Counted from the first letter of the stretch, positions 33,877 to 44,247 are shown. The stretch: 64,000 bases of DNA from Parvularculaceae bacterium (GCA_021776475.1 JAJFFV010000005.1:1612001-1676000), one strand, 5' to 3'. Numbers and translations are program-made. Notes: generated by a model not told the origin, from the letters alone.

Positions 33877-34872
33877 TTAATCCTTTGAGAAGTAATCTTC
33901 AGATTGATATATTCCGGTGTGCTGTTTTTGTATCTGCATCAAGACATCATTGGCCAGGCTGCTCGCGCCAAATCGGAACCAATCGGGACAAAGCCAGGCA
34001 TCGCCCAGTGTTTCACGCAGCATAACAAGGTATTGGATCGCTAGTTTCGCTTTTGAAATGCCGCCCGCTGGTTTCATCCCCACCATCCGGCCGGTCTCGT
34101 AAAAATAATCGCGTATCGCCTGAAGCATGACAAGTGTTACCGGTAGCGTCGCTGCGGGCTGGATTTTGCCAGTTGAAGTCTTTATGAAGTCAGCACCTGC
34201 GTGCATCGCCAATGTGCTGGCGTGGCGAACCCGGTCCAACGCACCCAGTTCACCTGTTTCCAAAATGACTTTTAGGTGTGCATTGCCGCATGCTTCCTTG
34301 CACATCGCAATTTCATCAAAAACAGCCCGATACTCGCCTTGCAAAAAATTACCACGGGATATCACCATATCGATTTCGTCGGCGCCTTCGCCGACGGCCA
34401 TTTTGATTTCATCAAGTTTGATATGCATCGGTGCCATGCCACTTGGAAAAGCAGTTGCAACAGATGCGACGTTAATACCGCTTTCACCGAGCGCTTTTTT
34501 TGCAACAGTGACCATCATCGGGTAAACACACACCGCCGCAACGTGGGGAATATCAGGCCATGCGCCATGAAGGCGCATGGCCTTTTGACACAGTTGACCG
34601 ACCTTTCCAGGCGTATCCTGGCCTTCAAGTGTTGTCAGATCAATCTGGCTCAAGATTAGCTTCAGAGCCTGAATTTTTGAGGATTTTTTGATGCTGCGGG
34701 AGCAAAGCCGGGCGACCCGTTCTTCAACGCCGACCTGGTCCACCCGCGTTATGTAGTCGGGTAGGGGTGACTTGAGTAGTCTTTCTTGTGCAGATCGTCC
34801 CACATTGTCATCCGTGTTACGTGTTTCGCCTCCCTCGTAACAAAGAGACTGTTCGCTTACATATATCAACAA
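33877..34872 (-). CDS. deoC: Deoxyribose-phosphate aldolase, long form
   Basis: This class I aldolase of up to 331 residues splits 2-deoxyribose-5-phosphate into glyceraldehyde-3-phosphate and acetaldehyde. The Schiff-base Lys lies in ADFIKTSTGKI. ATAFPSG, EIDMVISRG and KVILETGEL are the other barrel motifs. The length fits the eukaryote-like long DERA group. The start is uncertain: the full frame begins at a TTG without a ribosome site, and a GTG at 34803 is the next candidate. The first ~25 residues are not conserved in the family. It heads the operon with the two dehydrogenase genes. Confidence 0.93.
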   Translation of the reverse strand: MLIYVSEQSLCYEGGETRNTDDNVGRSAQERLLKSPLPDYITRVDQVGVEERVARLCSRSIKKSSKIQALKLILSQIDLTTLEGQDTPGKVGQLCQKAMRLHGAWPDIPHVAAVCVYPMMVTVAKKALGESGINVASVATAFPSGMAPMHIKLDEIKMAVGEGADEIDMVISRGNFLQGEYRAVFDEIAMCKEACGNAHLKVILETGELGALDRVRHASTLAMHAGADFIKTSTGKIQPAATLPVTLVMLQAIRDYFYETGRMVGMKPAGGISKAKLAIQYLVMLRETLGDAWLCPDWFRFGASSLANDVLMQIQKQHTGIYQSEDYFSKD

Positions 34873-35364
34873 GTTACAGGCGCTGTCACCAGTCGGCTCA
34901 TGCTAGTTGTGGGCGTCGGCGGAACTTGCGGGCTCAACTTCATTAGCTTGGCGCAGGACCGGTGTTGCTCGCTTGGCATCCATGGCGAACGCCATAGACG
35001 AAGACAGATTGTGGTTTGATTATGAGCTGATCCGTTTGTCAGCGGGTTAATACGTCCTGCCCGCGGCGGTTCAATTGAGATGAACACAATAATCGACTGA
35101 CAGCTGTTGATGACAGTTCCGGGCAAAACATTTTATCCGTCAAATCCTGGCGCATGAGAACAACATTGCCGGAATTGTCGCATGGGTGGTTGTTTCTGAA
35201 CAAATTAGTAAAAACTGCTCAAAAAGTAGTAATTGGTGGTAAATAGTGGCGGGGTTCCGTTGCGCTGCAAAATAATAATAGACTAACTTGTGATGCCGGA
35301 ACCGGCCTAAGATCCAGTCTACCGGCTTAAGGTCAGTTGAAGGAGATGTCCGATTTCAGAGCGG
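34873..35364. promoter_or_regulatory. Divergent deoC/gltD intergenic region
   Basis: No convincing gene is seen in 490 bases. Next to gltD there are two direct copies of ACCGGCYTAAG starting at 35301 and 35321, exactly 20 bases (two helical turns) apart, which suggests a dimeric regulator binding on one face. A ribosome site AAGGAGA lies at 35340-35346, about 18 bases before the gltD ATG chosen here, which is farther than usual. The central part (35130-35280) is AT-rich. Confidence 0.45.
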
Positions 35365-36792
35365 ATGTTGAAATTTGTCTCGCGCGAGCGCGAGACCCCG
35401 GACAAGCGCGGCGCTGATCTGCGGCGGCGTGATTTCGATGAAATCTACGCCCGGTTCGCACGTGATCGGGCTAAAACACAAGCGGCCAGATGCAGCCAGT
35501 GCGGTGTACCATTTTGCCAGGACCATTGTCCGCTTGGTAACAATATCCCGGACTGGCTGAAGCTCGTGGCCGAAGGACGGTTACAGGACGCCTACGAAGT
35601 TTCATCGGCAACAAATAACATGCCCGAAATATGTGGCCGGATTTGCCCTCAGGATCGCCTGTGTGAGGGCTCCTGCGTGATTGAACAGTCCGGCCATGGA
35701 ACAGTGACAATCGGGTCGGTGGAACAATATATTACTGAAACCGCCTGGGACAATGGCTGGATTAAGCCGATTTGTCCCGACATCGAGCTTCCGCAATCGA
35801 TTGGTGTGATTGGCGCAGGACCAGCAGGGCTTGCTTCGGCAGAACAACTGCGGCGCGATGGTTTTCAAGTTACAATTTATGACCGCTATGACCGTGTCGG
35901 CGGATTGCTGATTTATGGCATTCCCAACTTCAAGCTCGAAAAGCACATCGTTACGCGTCGCATGGAGTATCTGCAGGAAAGCGGCGTTCAATTTGTAAGA
36001 GGTTTCGATGTCGGACGCGACGCTTCTTTCGCAGAGTTACGTGACAAACACGACGCGATCCTGATTGCGACAGGCGTATATAAGGCCCGCGCCATGAACT
36101 GTCCGGGTGTTGGCAGCAATGGTGTTGTAGCAGCGCTTGACTACCTGACCGCTTCAAATCGAAAAGGATTGGGGGACACCGTTTCGAAATTTGAAACAGG
36201 CGAGTTAAACGCGTCCGGCAAGAGTGTGATCGTGGTTGGCGGCGGCGATACCGCGATGGACTGTGTACGGACCGCAGTACGCCAGCGTGCAAAGTCTGTG
36301 CGCTGTCTTTATCGCCGAGACCGTGAAAACATGCCGGGGTCGGCGCGCGAGGTCGCGAATGCGGAAGAGGAGGGCGTAATTTTTGAATGGCTTGCCGCCC
36401 CAAAATCAGTTCTAGGTGATGCCAAGCGTGCCATAGGCATACGCGCCATCAAAATGAAATTAGGTGATGCTGATCCGTCAGGTCGAAGAGTGCCGCTCGA
36501 ACTGGTCAATGCCGAGATCAAATTTGAAGCAGATATGGTTGTGACCGCCCTCGGATTTGAGCCGGAAGACCTGGTATCGCTATTTGCCGCGCCTGAGCTA
36601 AAGCTGACACGCTATGGGACGTTGCGCGTGAACCCGGCAACGCTGGAGACCAGCTTGCCCGGCGTCTACGCAGCCGGCGATATCGTGCGTGGCGCATCGC
36701 TCGTCGTCTGGGCCATCCGCGATGGCCGCGACGCAGCCGCGGCGATATCAGCCCGTCTCGGGGGGCGCGACCAGCTTGTTGCTGCCGAATGA
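35365..36792 (+). CDS. gltD: Glutamate synthase (NADPH) small subunit
   Basis: This 475-residue flavoprotein passes electrons from NADPH to the large subunit. The N-terminal iron-sulfur ligands are in CSQCGVPFCQDHCPLGNNIP and CGRICPQDRLCEG. The FAD motif is VIGAGPAGLASAEQL near residue 148. The NADPH motif is VVGGGDTAMDC near 290. PGVYAAGDIVRG closes the FAD site. It precedes gltB by about ten bases, the reverse of the common gltB-gltD order. Confidence 0.97.
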   Translation: MLKFVSRERETPDKRGADLRRRDFDEIYARFARDRAKTQAARCSQCGVPFCQDHCPLGNNIPDWLKLVAEGRLQDAYEVSSATNNMPEICGRICPQDRLCEGSCVIEQSGHGTVTIGSVEQYITETAWDNGWIKPICPDIELPQSIGVIGAGPAGLASAEQLRRDGFQVTIYDRYDRVGGLLIYGIPNFKLEKHIVTRRMEYLQESGVQFVRGFDVGRDASFAELRDKHDAILIATGVYKARAMNCPGVGSNGVVAALDYLTASNRKGLGDTVSKFETGELNASGKSVIVVGGGDTAMDCVRTAVRQRAKSVRCLYRRDRENMPGSAREVANAEEEGVIFEWLAAPKSVLGDAKRAIGIRAIKMKLGDADPSGRRVPLELVNAEIKFEADMVVTALGFEPEDLVSLFAAPELKLTRYGTLRVNPATLETSLPGVYAAGDIVRGASLVVWAIRDGRDAAAAISARLGGRDQLVAAE

Positions 36793-36802
36793 GGACGTGA
36801 CA

Positions 36803-39800
36803 GTGAACCCTGTGTCAAAATATCTCGAACAGCGTGCAAGACTTATTAATGCACACGCGTATGATCCGGCCACGGAACGCGATGCCTGCGGTGTTGGCTT
36901 AATTGCATCTCTTGATACCACACTGCGCCGTGATGTTGTCGAAATGGCAATTGCTGCTCTGAAAGCCGTCTGGCATCGCGGCGCAGTTGACGCCGATGGC
37001 AAAACCGGCGACGGCGCCGGGATTCGCTTGAACGTACCTCAGGAATTGTTTCATTCTTTTGTTGAGCGAACTGGCCACAATGCGAGCGCAACAGATATTT
37101 GCGTCGGGATGGTTTTTCTGCCCCGCACCGATTTTTCGGCACAAGATGCAGCGCGGGCAATTGTCGAATCTGAAATCTTGCGCGGTGGCTTTTATATCTA
37201 TGGCTGGCGTCAGGTGCCAGTCCAGGCCCGGTGCCTGGGCGCCAAGGCAAACTCGACCAGGCCGGAAATCGAACAGATACTTTTTCGTGATAGCAAAGGC
37301 CGTGGGCGAGAAGAGCTGGATCGACGACTTTATATCGTCCGGAGACGGATTGAGCAGCGTGCGCGTGAAATCGGTATGCACGAGCTTTATATCTGCTCCT
37401 TGTCGTCCCAGGACGTCATTTACAAGGGGATGTTCCTTGCTGAGGATATAGACGAGTTTTATCCCGATTTAAAAGACCAGCGGTTTGTCTCAAGTGTCGC
37501 GATTTTCCATCAGCGTTATTCTACCAATACCTTTCCGGAATGGCGATTGGCGCAGCCGTTCCGGATGCTTGCCCATAATGGTGAAATCAACACGCTGAAG
37601 GGTAATGTCAACTGGATGAAAAGCCATGAAATCCGGATGACGTCTGAGGCGTTTGGTGATGAAGAAGCGTACACCAAGCCGGTCATCCAGCCCGGATCTT
37701 CAGATTCTGCGGCACTTGATCAGGTCTTTGAACTGATCGTTCGTGCAGGCCGGATAGCACCGGTGGCCAAAACACTGCTGATACCGGAGGCATGGTCAAA
37801 GCAGCATCTGACCATGCGGCCTGATTGGCGCGCTTTTTACGAATACTGCAACTCGGTTATGGAACCATGGGATGGGCCGGCGGCAATCGCGGCCTATGAT
37901 GGGCGTTGGGCAATCGCCGGCCTGGATCGAAATGGGCTCCGACCCTTGCGCTACGCGATTACCGAAGATGGTATTCTTGCGGTCGGCTCCGAAGCGGGCA
38001 TGTGTCCGCTCAACGATCGCTGTGTCTTGACGCGCGGCGCCATTGAACCGGGCCGCCTGATCGCGGTCGATATGGTTGAGGGAAAATTCTATTCATCTGA
38101 TGAGATATTGAACCGTATTTCATCAAGATATCCGTATACGGAGTGGTTAAAGAATGTCACAGAGCTGGAGCCTGAGATCGGACCCGGTCACGAGCCCCGT
38201 CTTTTCGACGATGATGTGTTAACGCGCCGTCAGATGGCCGCCGGGTACGACTTGGAAGTGCTTGATCTGATATTGCGTCCGATGGCCGAAGAGGGCAAAG
38301 AAGCAATTGGGTCGATGGGAGACGACACACCGCTTGCGGTGTTGTCCAAAAATTATCGGCCTTTGTCTCATTTTTTTCGCCAGAATTTTAGTCAGGTGAC
38401 CAATCCACCGATTGACCCGCTGCGTGAACAAGGTGTGATGAGCTTAAAAACTAGGTTTAAGAATCTCGGCAACATCCTGGCAACTGACCCGCGGCAAACA
38501 GATGTTTTTATCCTCGAGAGCCCGATTCTAACAAACGGAATGTATGACCGGCTGCGTCAATTTCTGGATGATTCAATTGTCGAGATTGATTGTACGTATG
38601 ACGCCGCGGACATTGCGCAGGACGGTGTTGCGCTGCGAGATGCGCTCAAACGAATTCGACTTGAGGCGGAGGCCGCCATCAAGGATGGAGCCGGTCACCT
38701 GGTCCTGACAGACGAAAAGCAAACGCCCGGTCGTATCGCCGTTCCGATGATCCTCGCTGCTGGCGGTGTTCACGCGCATCTGACAAAAGTTGGGCGGCGG
38801 TCATATTGCTCGATCATTGTCAGGTCCGCTGAATGTATGGATTCTCATTATACGGCAGTGCTCGTCGGCGTGGGTGCAACAGTGGTCAATGCGTATCTGG
38901 CGTTTGACAGTTTATCTCAACGACATGCCCGTGGTGAATATGGCAAATTGCCTCTGGGCCAATGCGTTTATAACTACAAATGCGCGCTCGAAGCTGGTCT
39001 GATGAAGATCATTTCAAAGATGGGTATTTCAGTTATTTCCGCTTACAGAGGAGGCTGTAATTTCGAAGCATTGGGTTTGTCTCGCACACTGGTCGAAGAA
39101 TTTTTCCCGGGCATGACCAGCCGGATTTCCGGCATAGGCCTTGCGGGCCTAGAGCGAAAGACCGGTGTACTGCATGCGGCCGCATGGAAGCGGGCGGCCA
39201 CGCCGTTGCCAATAGGCGGTTATTATCGCCATCGACGATCCGGTGAGCAACATGTACTGGAAGCACAGCTGATTCAAGATCTTCAGTCCGCGGTGCGAAA
39301 TGATGACCCCTCAGCATATGCGCGGTATTCTGAAGCGCTGCGCGATCAACCACCAGCTCAGCTTCGCGAATTGTTGCGGGCTGTCCCTCTCGGCGATGCC
39401 AAATCCCTCAGCACGGTTGAAACAGCAAATGATATTCGCCGGCGCTTTTTAACCCCGGGTATGTCACTTGGCGCGTTGTCGCCAGAAGCACATGGCGCTC
39501 TAAATATCGCCATGAACCGTATTGGTGCAAGGTCGGTCTCCGGTGAAGGAGGGGAAGATCCCGAACGCTACAAACAGTTGCCAAATGGTGACAATGCCAA
39601 CTCCGCTGTCAAACAGATCGCCTCTGGACGATTTGGCGTTACCGCTGAATATTTAAACCAGTGCCGCGAGATAGAAATCAAGGTGGCGCAAGGCGCAAAA
39701 CCGGGCGAAGGGGGGCAGTTGCCGGGCTTCAAGGTAACTGACTTTATTGCCCGTATGCGCCACGCCACGCCAGGCGTTACATTGATTTCGCCGCCGCCGC

Positions 39801-41311
39801 ATCATGATATCTACTCAATCGAGGATCTGGCTCAACTCATCTATGATTTGAAACAGATCAATCCCGACGCGCGCGTATGCGTCAAACTCGTCTCGGCCTC
39901 AGGGATCGGCGCGATCGCTTCGGGTGTTGCCAAGGCGAAAGCTGACATCATCCTGATTTCTGGAAATGTTGGGGGTACTGGCGCAAGCGCCCAAACATCG
40001 ATCAAATTTGCCGGATCGCCTTGGGAACTCGGCCTGTCCGAGGCACACCAAGTGTTGACGCTCAACAATTTACGCGAGCAAGTCACCTTACGAACCGATG
40101 GCGGTATCAGAACCGGCCGCGACGTTGTCGTAGCAGCGATGCTCGGCGCAGAAGAGTTCGGTATCGGGACGATTTCTCTCATTGCCATGGGGTGCTTGAT
40201 GGTGCGTCAGTGCCACTCAAATACCTGCCCGGTTGGAATATGTACGCAAGACCAGGCGCTGCGTGATCGCTTCGCCGGTATGCCAGAGCATGTCATAAAT
40301 CTGATGACATTTATCGCAGAAGAAACGCGCCAGATCCTTGCTTCCCTAGGCGCCGCCTGCCTTGAAGATATCATTGGCCGGGCTGATCTACTTGACCAAA
40401 TATCGCGAGGGTCATCCCACCTTGACGACCTTGACCTCAATCCTATTTTGACGCGGGTTGATGCAGGTGAAACACCCATGCGCTCTACGCGCCAGTTGCG
40501 CAATGAGGTTTCTGATACGCTTGATCAACGGATCATGCCTGAGATTGAGCCCTTTCTTGAGCGTCGTGAAAAAATGCAATTATCCGTGTCAGTTGCGAAT
40601 ACCGACCGCGCAATTGGAGCTCGAATATCTTCTCATATCACCCGCCATTTCAACCGACGGGACTTGTCTGAGGATAATTTGACACTCCATTTGACCGGAT
40701 CGGTCGGTCAGTCATTAGGGGCATTTTCTGCCTACGGTCTAAAAATCATCGTAACTGGTGATGCCAATGACTATGTGGGTAAAGGGCTTTCCGGCGCAAC
40801 TATCGTTGTGCGACCGGCAGGAAAGGCGGCACGTATCGGCGATGTGATCATCGGTAACACATGCCTTTACGGCGCGACATCGGGTGCCTTGTTTGCAGCT
40901 GGCGTCGCGGGTGGGCGGTTTGCCGTGCGCAACTCCGGCGCCCTAGCGGTGATCGAGGGCTGCACGACAAATGGCTGTGAGTATATGACTGGCGGCGTTG
41001 CTGTCATCTTGGGGAGCGTCGGTGCGAATTTCGCCGCTGGTATGACCGGGGGGCGTGCCTATGTGCTCGACGAAACCGGCACCTTCGAGAGTGTCGTAAA
41101 TCCTGAAAGTGTTACCTGGCGCCAGCTTGAGGGAACTAAGGATGAGCAAGAATGCCGTTTGCTGATCGAGCGTCACTGGCGTGAGACGGGCTCGCCAAAA
41201 GCGCAGCGACTACTTGAGGACTGGAAAACCAGCGCTGCAAAATTCAGGATCGTTATCCCACTGGAACTGCTCGGCGCTGAAGAAATAGCAGCAACCGTGC
41301 GCTCGGCATAG
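36803..41311 (+). CDS. gltB: Glutamate synthase large subunit
   Basis: This protein of about 1502 residues makes two glutamates from glutamine and 2-oxoglutarate. The N-terminal glutaminase domain becomes active after removal of a 28-residue propeptide, leaving Cys29 of CGVGLIAS at the mature N-terminus. The FMN barrel contains SGEGGEDPERY. The 3Fe-4S ligands are in CLMVRQCHSNTCPVGICT. The C-terminal beta-helix is Gly-rich (TGSVGQSLGAFSAYG). I chose the GTG at 36803 because GAGG sits 8 bases upstream. A GTG at 36797 is nearly as good. The much longer frame from 36689 runs through gltD and is not real. Confidence 0.96.
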   Translation: MNPVSKYLEQRARLINAHAYDPATERDACGVGLIASLDTTLRRDVVEMAIAALKAVWHRGAVDADGKTGDGAGIRLNVPQELFHSFVERTGHNASATDICVGMVFLPRTDFSAQDAARAIVESEILRGGFYIYGWRQVPVQARCLGAKANSTRPEIEQILFRDSKGRGREELDRRLYIVRRRIEQRAREIGMHELYICSLSSQDVIYKGMFLAEDIDEFYPDLKDQRFVSSVAIFHQRYSTNTFPEWRLAQPFRMLAHNGEINTLKGNVNWMKSHEIRMTSEAFGDEEAYTKPVIQPGSSDSAALDQVFELIVRAGRIAPVAKTLLIPEAWSKQHLTMRPDWRAFYEYCNSVMEPWDGPAAIAAYDGRWAIAGLDRNGLRPLRYAITEDGILAVGSEAGMCPLNDRCVLTRGAIEPGRLIAVDMVEGKFYSSDEILNRISSRYPYTEWLKNVTELEPEIGPGHEPRLFDDDVLTRRQMAAGYDLEVLDLILRPMAEEGKEAIGSMGDDTPLAVLSKNYRPLSHFFRQNFSQVTNPPIDPLREQGVMSLKTRFKNLGNILATDPRQTDVFILESPILTNGMYDRLRQFLDDSIVEIDCTYDAADIAQDGVALRDALKRIRLEAEAAIKDGAGHLVLTDEKQTPGRIAVPMILAAGGVHAHLTKVGRRSYCSIIVRSAECMDSHYTAVLVGVGATVVNAYLAFDSLSQRHARGEYGKLPLGQCVYNYKCALEAGLMKIISKMGISVISAYRGGCNFEALGLSRTLVEEFFPGMTSRISGIGLAGLERKTGVLHAAAWKRAATPLPIGGYYRHRRSGEQHVLEAQLIQDLQSAVRNDDPSAYARYSEALRDQPPAQLRELLRAVPLGDAKSLSTVETANDIRRRFLTPGMSLGALSPEAHGALNIAMNRIGARSVSGEGGEDPERYKQLPNGDNANSAVKQIASGRFGVTAEYLNQCREIEIKVAQGAKPGEGGQLPGFKVTDFIARMRHATPGVTLISPPPHHDIYSIEDLAQLIYDLKQINPDARVCVKLVSASGIGAIASGVAKAKADIILISGNVGGTGASAQTSIKFAGSPWELGLSEAHQVLTLNNLREQVTLRTDGGIRTGRDVVVAAMLGAEEFGIGTISLIAMGCLMVRQCHSNTCPVGICTQDQALRDRFAGMPEHVINLMTFIAEETRQILASLGAACLEDIIGRADLLDQISRGSSHLDDLDLNPILTRVDAGETPMRSTRQLRNEVSDTLDQRIMPEIEPFLERREKMQLSVSVANTDRAIGARISSHITRHFNRRDLSEDNLTLHLTGSVGQSLGAFSAYGLKIIVTGDANDYVGKGLSGATIVVRPAGKAARIGDVIIGNTCLYGATSGALFAAGVAGGRFAVRNSGALAVIEGCTTNGCEYMTGGVAVILGSVGANFAAGMTGGRAYVLDETGTFESVVNPESVTWRQLEGTKDEQECRLLIERHWRETGSPKAQRLLEDWKTSAAKFRIVIPLELLGAEEIAATVRSA

Positions 41312-41498
41312 GCTGGATGTCGATGGTCGTCGTGTCCGAAGGTTGATGTACGATCTAAATAATGTCTCGCATATTTTGAAAAGGCGTTGCGTAGGGTACG
41401 CGTGATGCGTGAAAGAAGATGAATAACAATAAGAGGATCGTGATGACTGGCATTGCAGCATATTTTACCTGCCATCGCGGCACGCGCGGGAGTGCTGA

Positions 41499-42656
41499 AT
41501 GACTAAAACAAAAAAGACACCGGCATCAATGCAACTGAGTTCGGCAAAACGCTTGGTTATCAAAGTCGGCTCGGCGATCCTGTGCGGCGCGCATGGCGAA
41601 GTCCGCACAACCTGGCTGGCGACCCTTGTAGATGACATTGTCAGGCTACGAAAAGCGGGAAGAGAGATAATTGTCGTCACGTCCGGCGCGATCGCTCTGG
41701 GAAAAGGCCGTCTTGGGATTGATCGTAGTTTGCGGCTTGAAGAAAAGCAGGCAGCCTCAGCGGCCGGTCAAGCTGCGCTCATCGAAGCATGGCAAGGGGC
41801 ATTTACCTCGCACGGTATCACTGTCGCGCAGATACTATTGACACTTGACGATACCGAAAGTCGTCGCCGCTATTTGAACGCGCGTGGAACGTTCAGGGCA
41901 TTGCTCGACTTCGATGCCATACCGCTGGTGAATGAAAATGACACTGTCGCAACGAGTGAAATCCGGTACGGCGACAATGACAGGCTTGCTGCGCACACGG
42001 CACAAATCACAACAAGCGATACATTAATAATTTTCTCGGACATTGACGGTCTTTATACGGCAGACCCCCGCCGTCAGGCGAATGCCAAACACATGCCCCT
42101 GGTGGAACATGTCACACCTGAAATCGAGCGCAGTGCGACAGGACCGAATATTGTTACAGGCATTGGCAGTGGCGGCATGACGACAAAGATTGAAGCGGCA
42201 AAGATCGCCGGGGCAGGCGGTTGTGCAACCATCATTGCCTCAGGCCTCATCGACAATCCGGTTGCGGCGATTCTGACCGGCAGCAATGCGACCCTGATCA
42301 AATCGTCAGGATCGAAGAATGGCGCGCGCCGAAAATGGATTGGCGGGCGCCTAAAACCGGCCGGACGAATTGAAGTTGATGATGGCGCTGTCAAAGCGTT
42401 GCAAGATGGAGCGAGCTTGTTGCCAACCGGGGTAACAAGGATAATGGGTCGCTTCGTTCGAGGTGACGCTGTGACAATTGCTGGCCAGGATGGACAGTCA
42501 TTAGGTCAGGGTCTGTCCGCATATAGTTCGGACGAGGTGAAAAAAATTGCTGGTTGCCGATCTGAGGAAATTGAAAAAATACTGGGATACCGGCGCCGGC
42601 CAGCCGTTATCGAAAGAGACGATTTGGTATTGAGCGCGGAGCAAGAGAGTGAATAA
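41499..42656 (+). CDS. proB: Glutamate 5-kinase
   Basis: This 385-residue first enzyme of proline synthesis has an amino-acid kinase domain (VIKVGSAILCG, VTSGAIALG, NENDTVATSEIRYGDND) and a C-terminal PUA domain from about residue 290 (GRLKPAGRIEVDDGAV), the usual full-length form that is feedback-inhibited by proline. It overlaps proA by 8 bases. A second ATG 33 bases inside (MQLSSAKR) is an alternative start. Confidence 0.97.
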   Translation: MTKTKKTPASMQLSSAKRLVIKVGSAILCGAHGEVRTTWLATLVDDIVRLRKAGREIIVVTSGAIALGKGRLGIDRSLRLEEKQAASAAGQAALIEAWQGAFTSHGITVAQILLTLDDTESRRRYLNARGTFRALLDFDAIPLVNENDTVATSEIRYGDNDRLAAHTAQITTSDTLIIFSDIDGLYTADPRRQANAKHMPLVEHVTPEIERSATGPNIVTGIGSGGMTTKIEAAKIAGAGGCATIIASGLIDNPVAAILTGSNATLIKSSGSKNGARRKWIGGRLKPAGRIEVDDGAVKALQDGASLLPTGVTRIMGRFVRGDAVTIAGQDGQSLGQGLSAYSSDEVKKIAGCRSEEIEKILGYRRRPAVIERDDLVLSAEQESE

Positions 42657-43929
42657 AACAGATAATATTTCGTCATTGTCGACACATATGAAAACCATAG
42701 GGGCGCAAGCTCGCGAAGCTGCCTGGTCAATGATGTCGATAACGACAGAGCAAAAGAACGCGGCACTATTGGCAGCAGCAGACAACATACGTGCAAGGTG
42801 TGATGATATTCTCACGATCAATCAGATAGAGGTCGCAGCCGCAGTCAAACGCGGCCTAACGGAATCGTTCCGCGATAGGATGACCCTGACGGTTGATCGC
42901 ATCGAGGCTATTTGCCATGCGCTGGTCGAAATTTCGACCGTCGATGATCCGGTTGGTCAGACGATTGCCGCATGGTCGCGCCCTAACGGGTTAAATATTG
43001 AACGTGTACGCGTGCCAATCGGCGTCATCGCTGTCATTTACGAAAGCAGACCAAACGTAACTGTAGATGCCGCCGCGATTGGCCTGAAGGCCGGCAACGC
43101 GATAATCTTACGCGGTGGATCAGAGTGTATCGAGACGTCAAATACTTTATTTAGGGCCTTTCGTCAGGCACTGATCGAACATGAGCTATCTGAACAGGCT
43201 GTCCAGTTTATCGAAACAACTGACCGTGAAGCGGTCGGCGCGCTGCTCTCCGGTCTTGATAATAGGGTTGATCTTATTATTCCCCGCGGCGGGAAATCAC
43301 TAGTCGCGCGCGTTCAACAAGAAGCACGCGTAGCGGTATTGAGCCACCTTGACGGCATTTGTCACGTGTACCTTGATCGTGACGCCGATGTTGAAAAAGC
43401 TGTTTCAATTACGGTGAACTCAAAAATGCGTCGGACAGGCGTTTGCGGCGCTGCTGAAACCCTGCTTATTGATCGTGCACAGCTTAATAAGTTATGGCCG
43501 CCAGTTGCCGCTGCCTTGCGAGAGAAGGAATGTGAGTTGCGCGGTGATGCAACCCTTCGCAACCTTGATCCGATGGTCACGCCGGCAACGCTGGAAGATT
43601 GGCAGACGGAATACCTGGCACCGATCATCTCCATTGCAGTGGTCGATGGCGTGGAAGGGGCAATTTCTCATATCAAGCAATATTCATCGGGGCATACAGA
43701 GGCGATCGTCACAGAAAATAGTGCGTCTGCAGAGCAATTCGTATCATCCGTCGATAGTGCCATCGTCTTGCACAATGCATCAACCCAGTTTGCCGACGGG
43801 GGTGAGTTCGGTCTTGCTGCAGAAATCGGTATCGCAACCGGCCGCCTCCATGCGCGCGGACCTGTCGGTGTTGAGGAACTGACGACATACAAAAATATTG
43901 TCCGCGGAGATGGTCAGATTCGGCCATAA
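42649..43929 (+). CDS. proA: Gamma-glutamyl phosphate reductase
   Basis: This 426-residue protein reduces glutamyl-5-phosphate to the semialdehyde, the second step of proline synthesis, with an aldehyde-dehydrogenase-like fold. The catalytic Cys lies in RRTGVCGAAET. VPIGVIAVIYESRPNVTVDAA and IIPRGGKSLVARVQ are family signatures. The C-terminus GPVGVEELTTYK is intact. The GTG start lies inside the end of proB, which indicates coupled translation. Confidence 0.97.
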   Translation: MNKTDNISSLSTHMKTIGAQAREAAWSMMSITTEQKNAALLAAADNIRARCDDILTINQIEVAAAVKRGLTESFRDRMTLTVDRIEAICHALVEISTVDDPVGQTIAAWSRPNGLNIERVRVPIGVIAVIYESRPNVTVDAAAIGLKAGNAIILRGGSECIETSNTLFRAFRQALIEHELSEQAVQFIETTDREAVGALLSGLDNRVDLIIPRGGKSLVARVQQEARVAVLSHLDGICHVYLDRDADVEKAVSITVNSKMRRTGVCGAAETLLIDRAQLNKLWPPVAAALREKECELRGDATLRNLDPMVTPATLEDWQTEYLAPIISIAVVDGVEGAISHIKQYSSGHTEAIVTENSASAEQFVSSVDSAIVLHNASTQFADGGEFGLAAEIGIATGRLHARGPVGVEELTTYKNIVRGDGQIRP

Positions 43930-44247
43930 ACTGGCGGGGGTTTCCAGTAAAGATACGTCACTCAGCAAGAGGATACATAAAAATCCCGCTGATCGGATTC
44001 TTGACCTTGATAACTGGCCGCCGGGCCGGCACGCCGCCCCCGCCAATATGCAAAGGAACCAAGTCCTGGCCGTACATTCCACATTTCCGGAAAGGGCTGA
44101 GTTGCACGTTTTGCTGATCGGCGGCGCCCCGGCAAAGGCATTAACCACAAAACCGATCAGGCGTGACCTATATCACAGCCAAATGCACCGAACACTCTAC
44201 GATCAAAATGGTCAGCAGATTTTAAACAAGAATAGGGAGAGAGCGCA
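43930..44247. other. Region between proA and a small membrane protein gene
   Basis: A 121-codon forward frame begins inside proA and crosses this stretch, but it has no ribosome site, no recognisable motif and unusual composition, so I do not call a gene. Overlapping reverse frames are no better. The last ~20 bases hold the ribosome site (AGGGAGA) for the small gene that follows. No terminator hairpin is obvious after proA. Confidence 0.4.

Noticed and set aside
36689-36802. Longer N-terminus for GltB reaching into gltD
   Set aside because: It would read through coding sequence of gltD. The propeptide length and the ribosome site support a start at about 36803.
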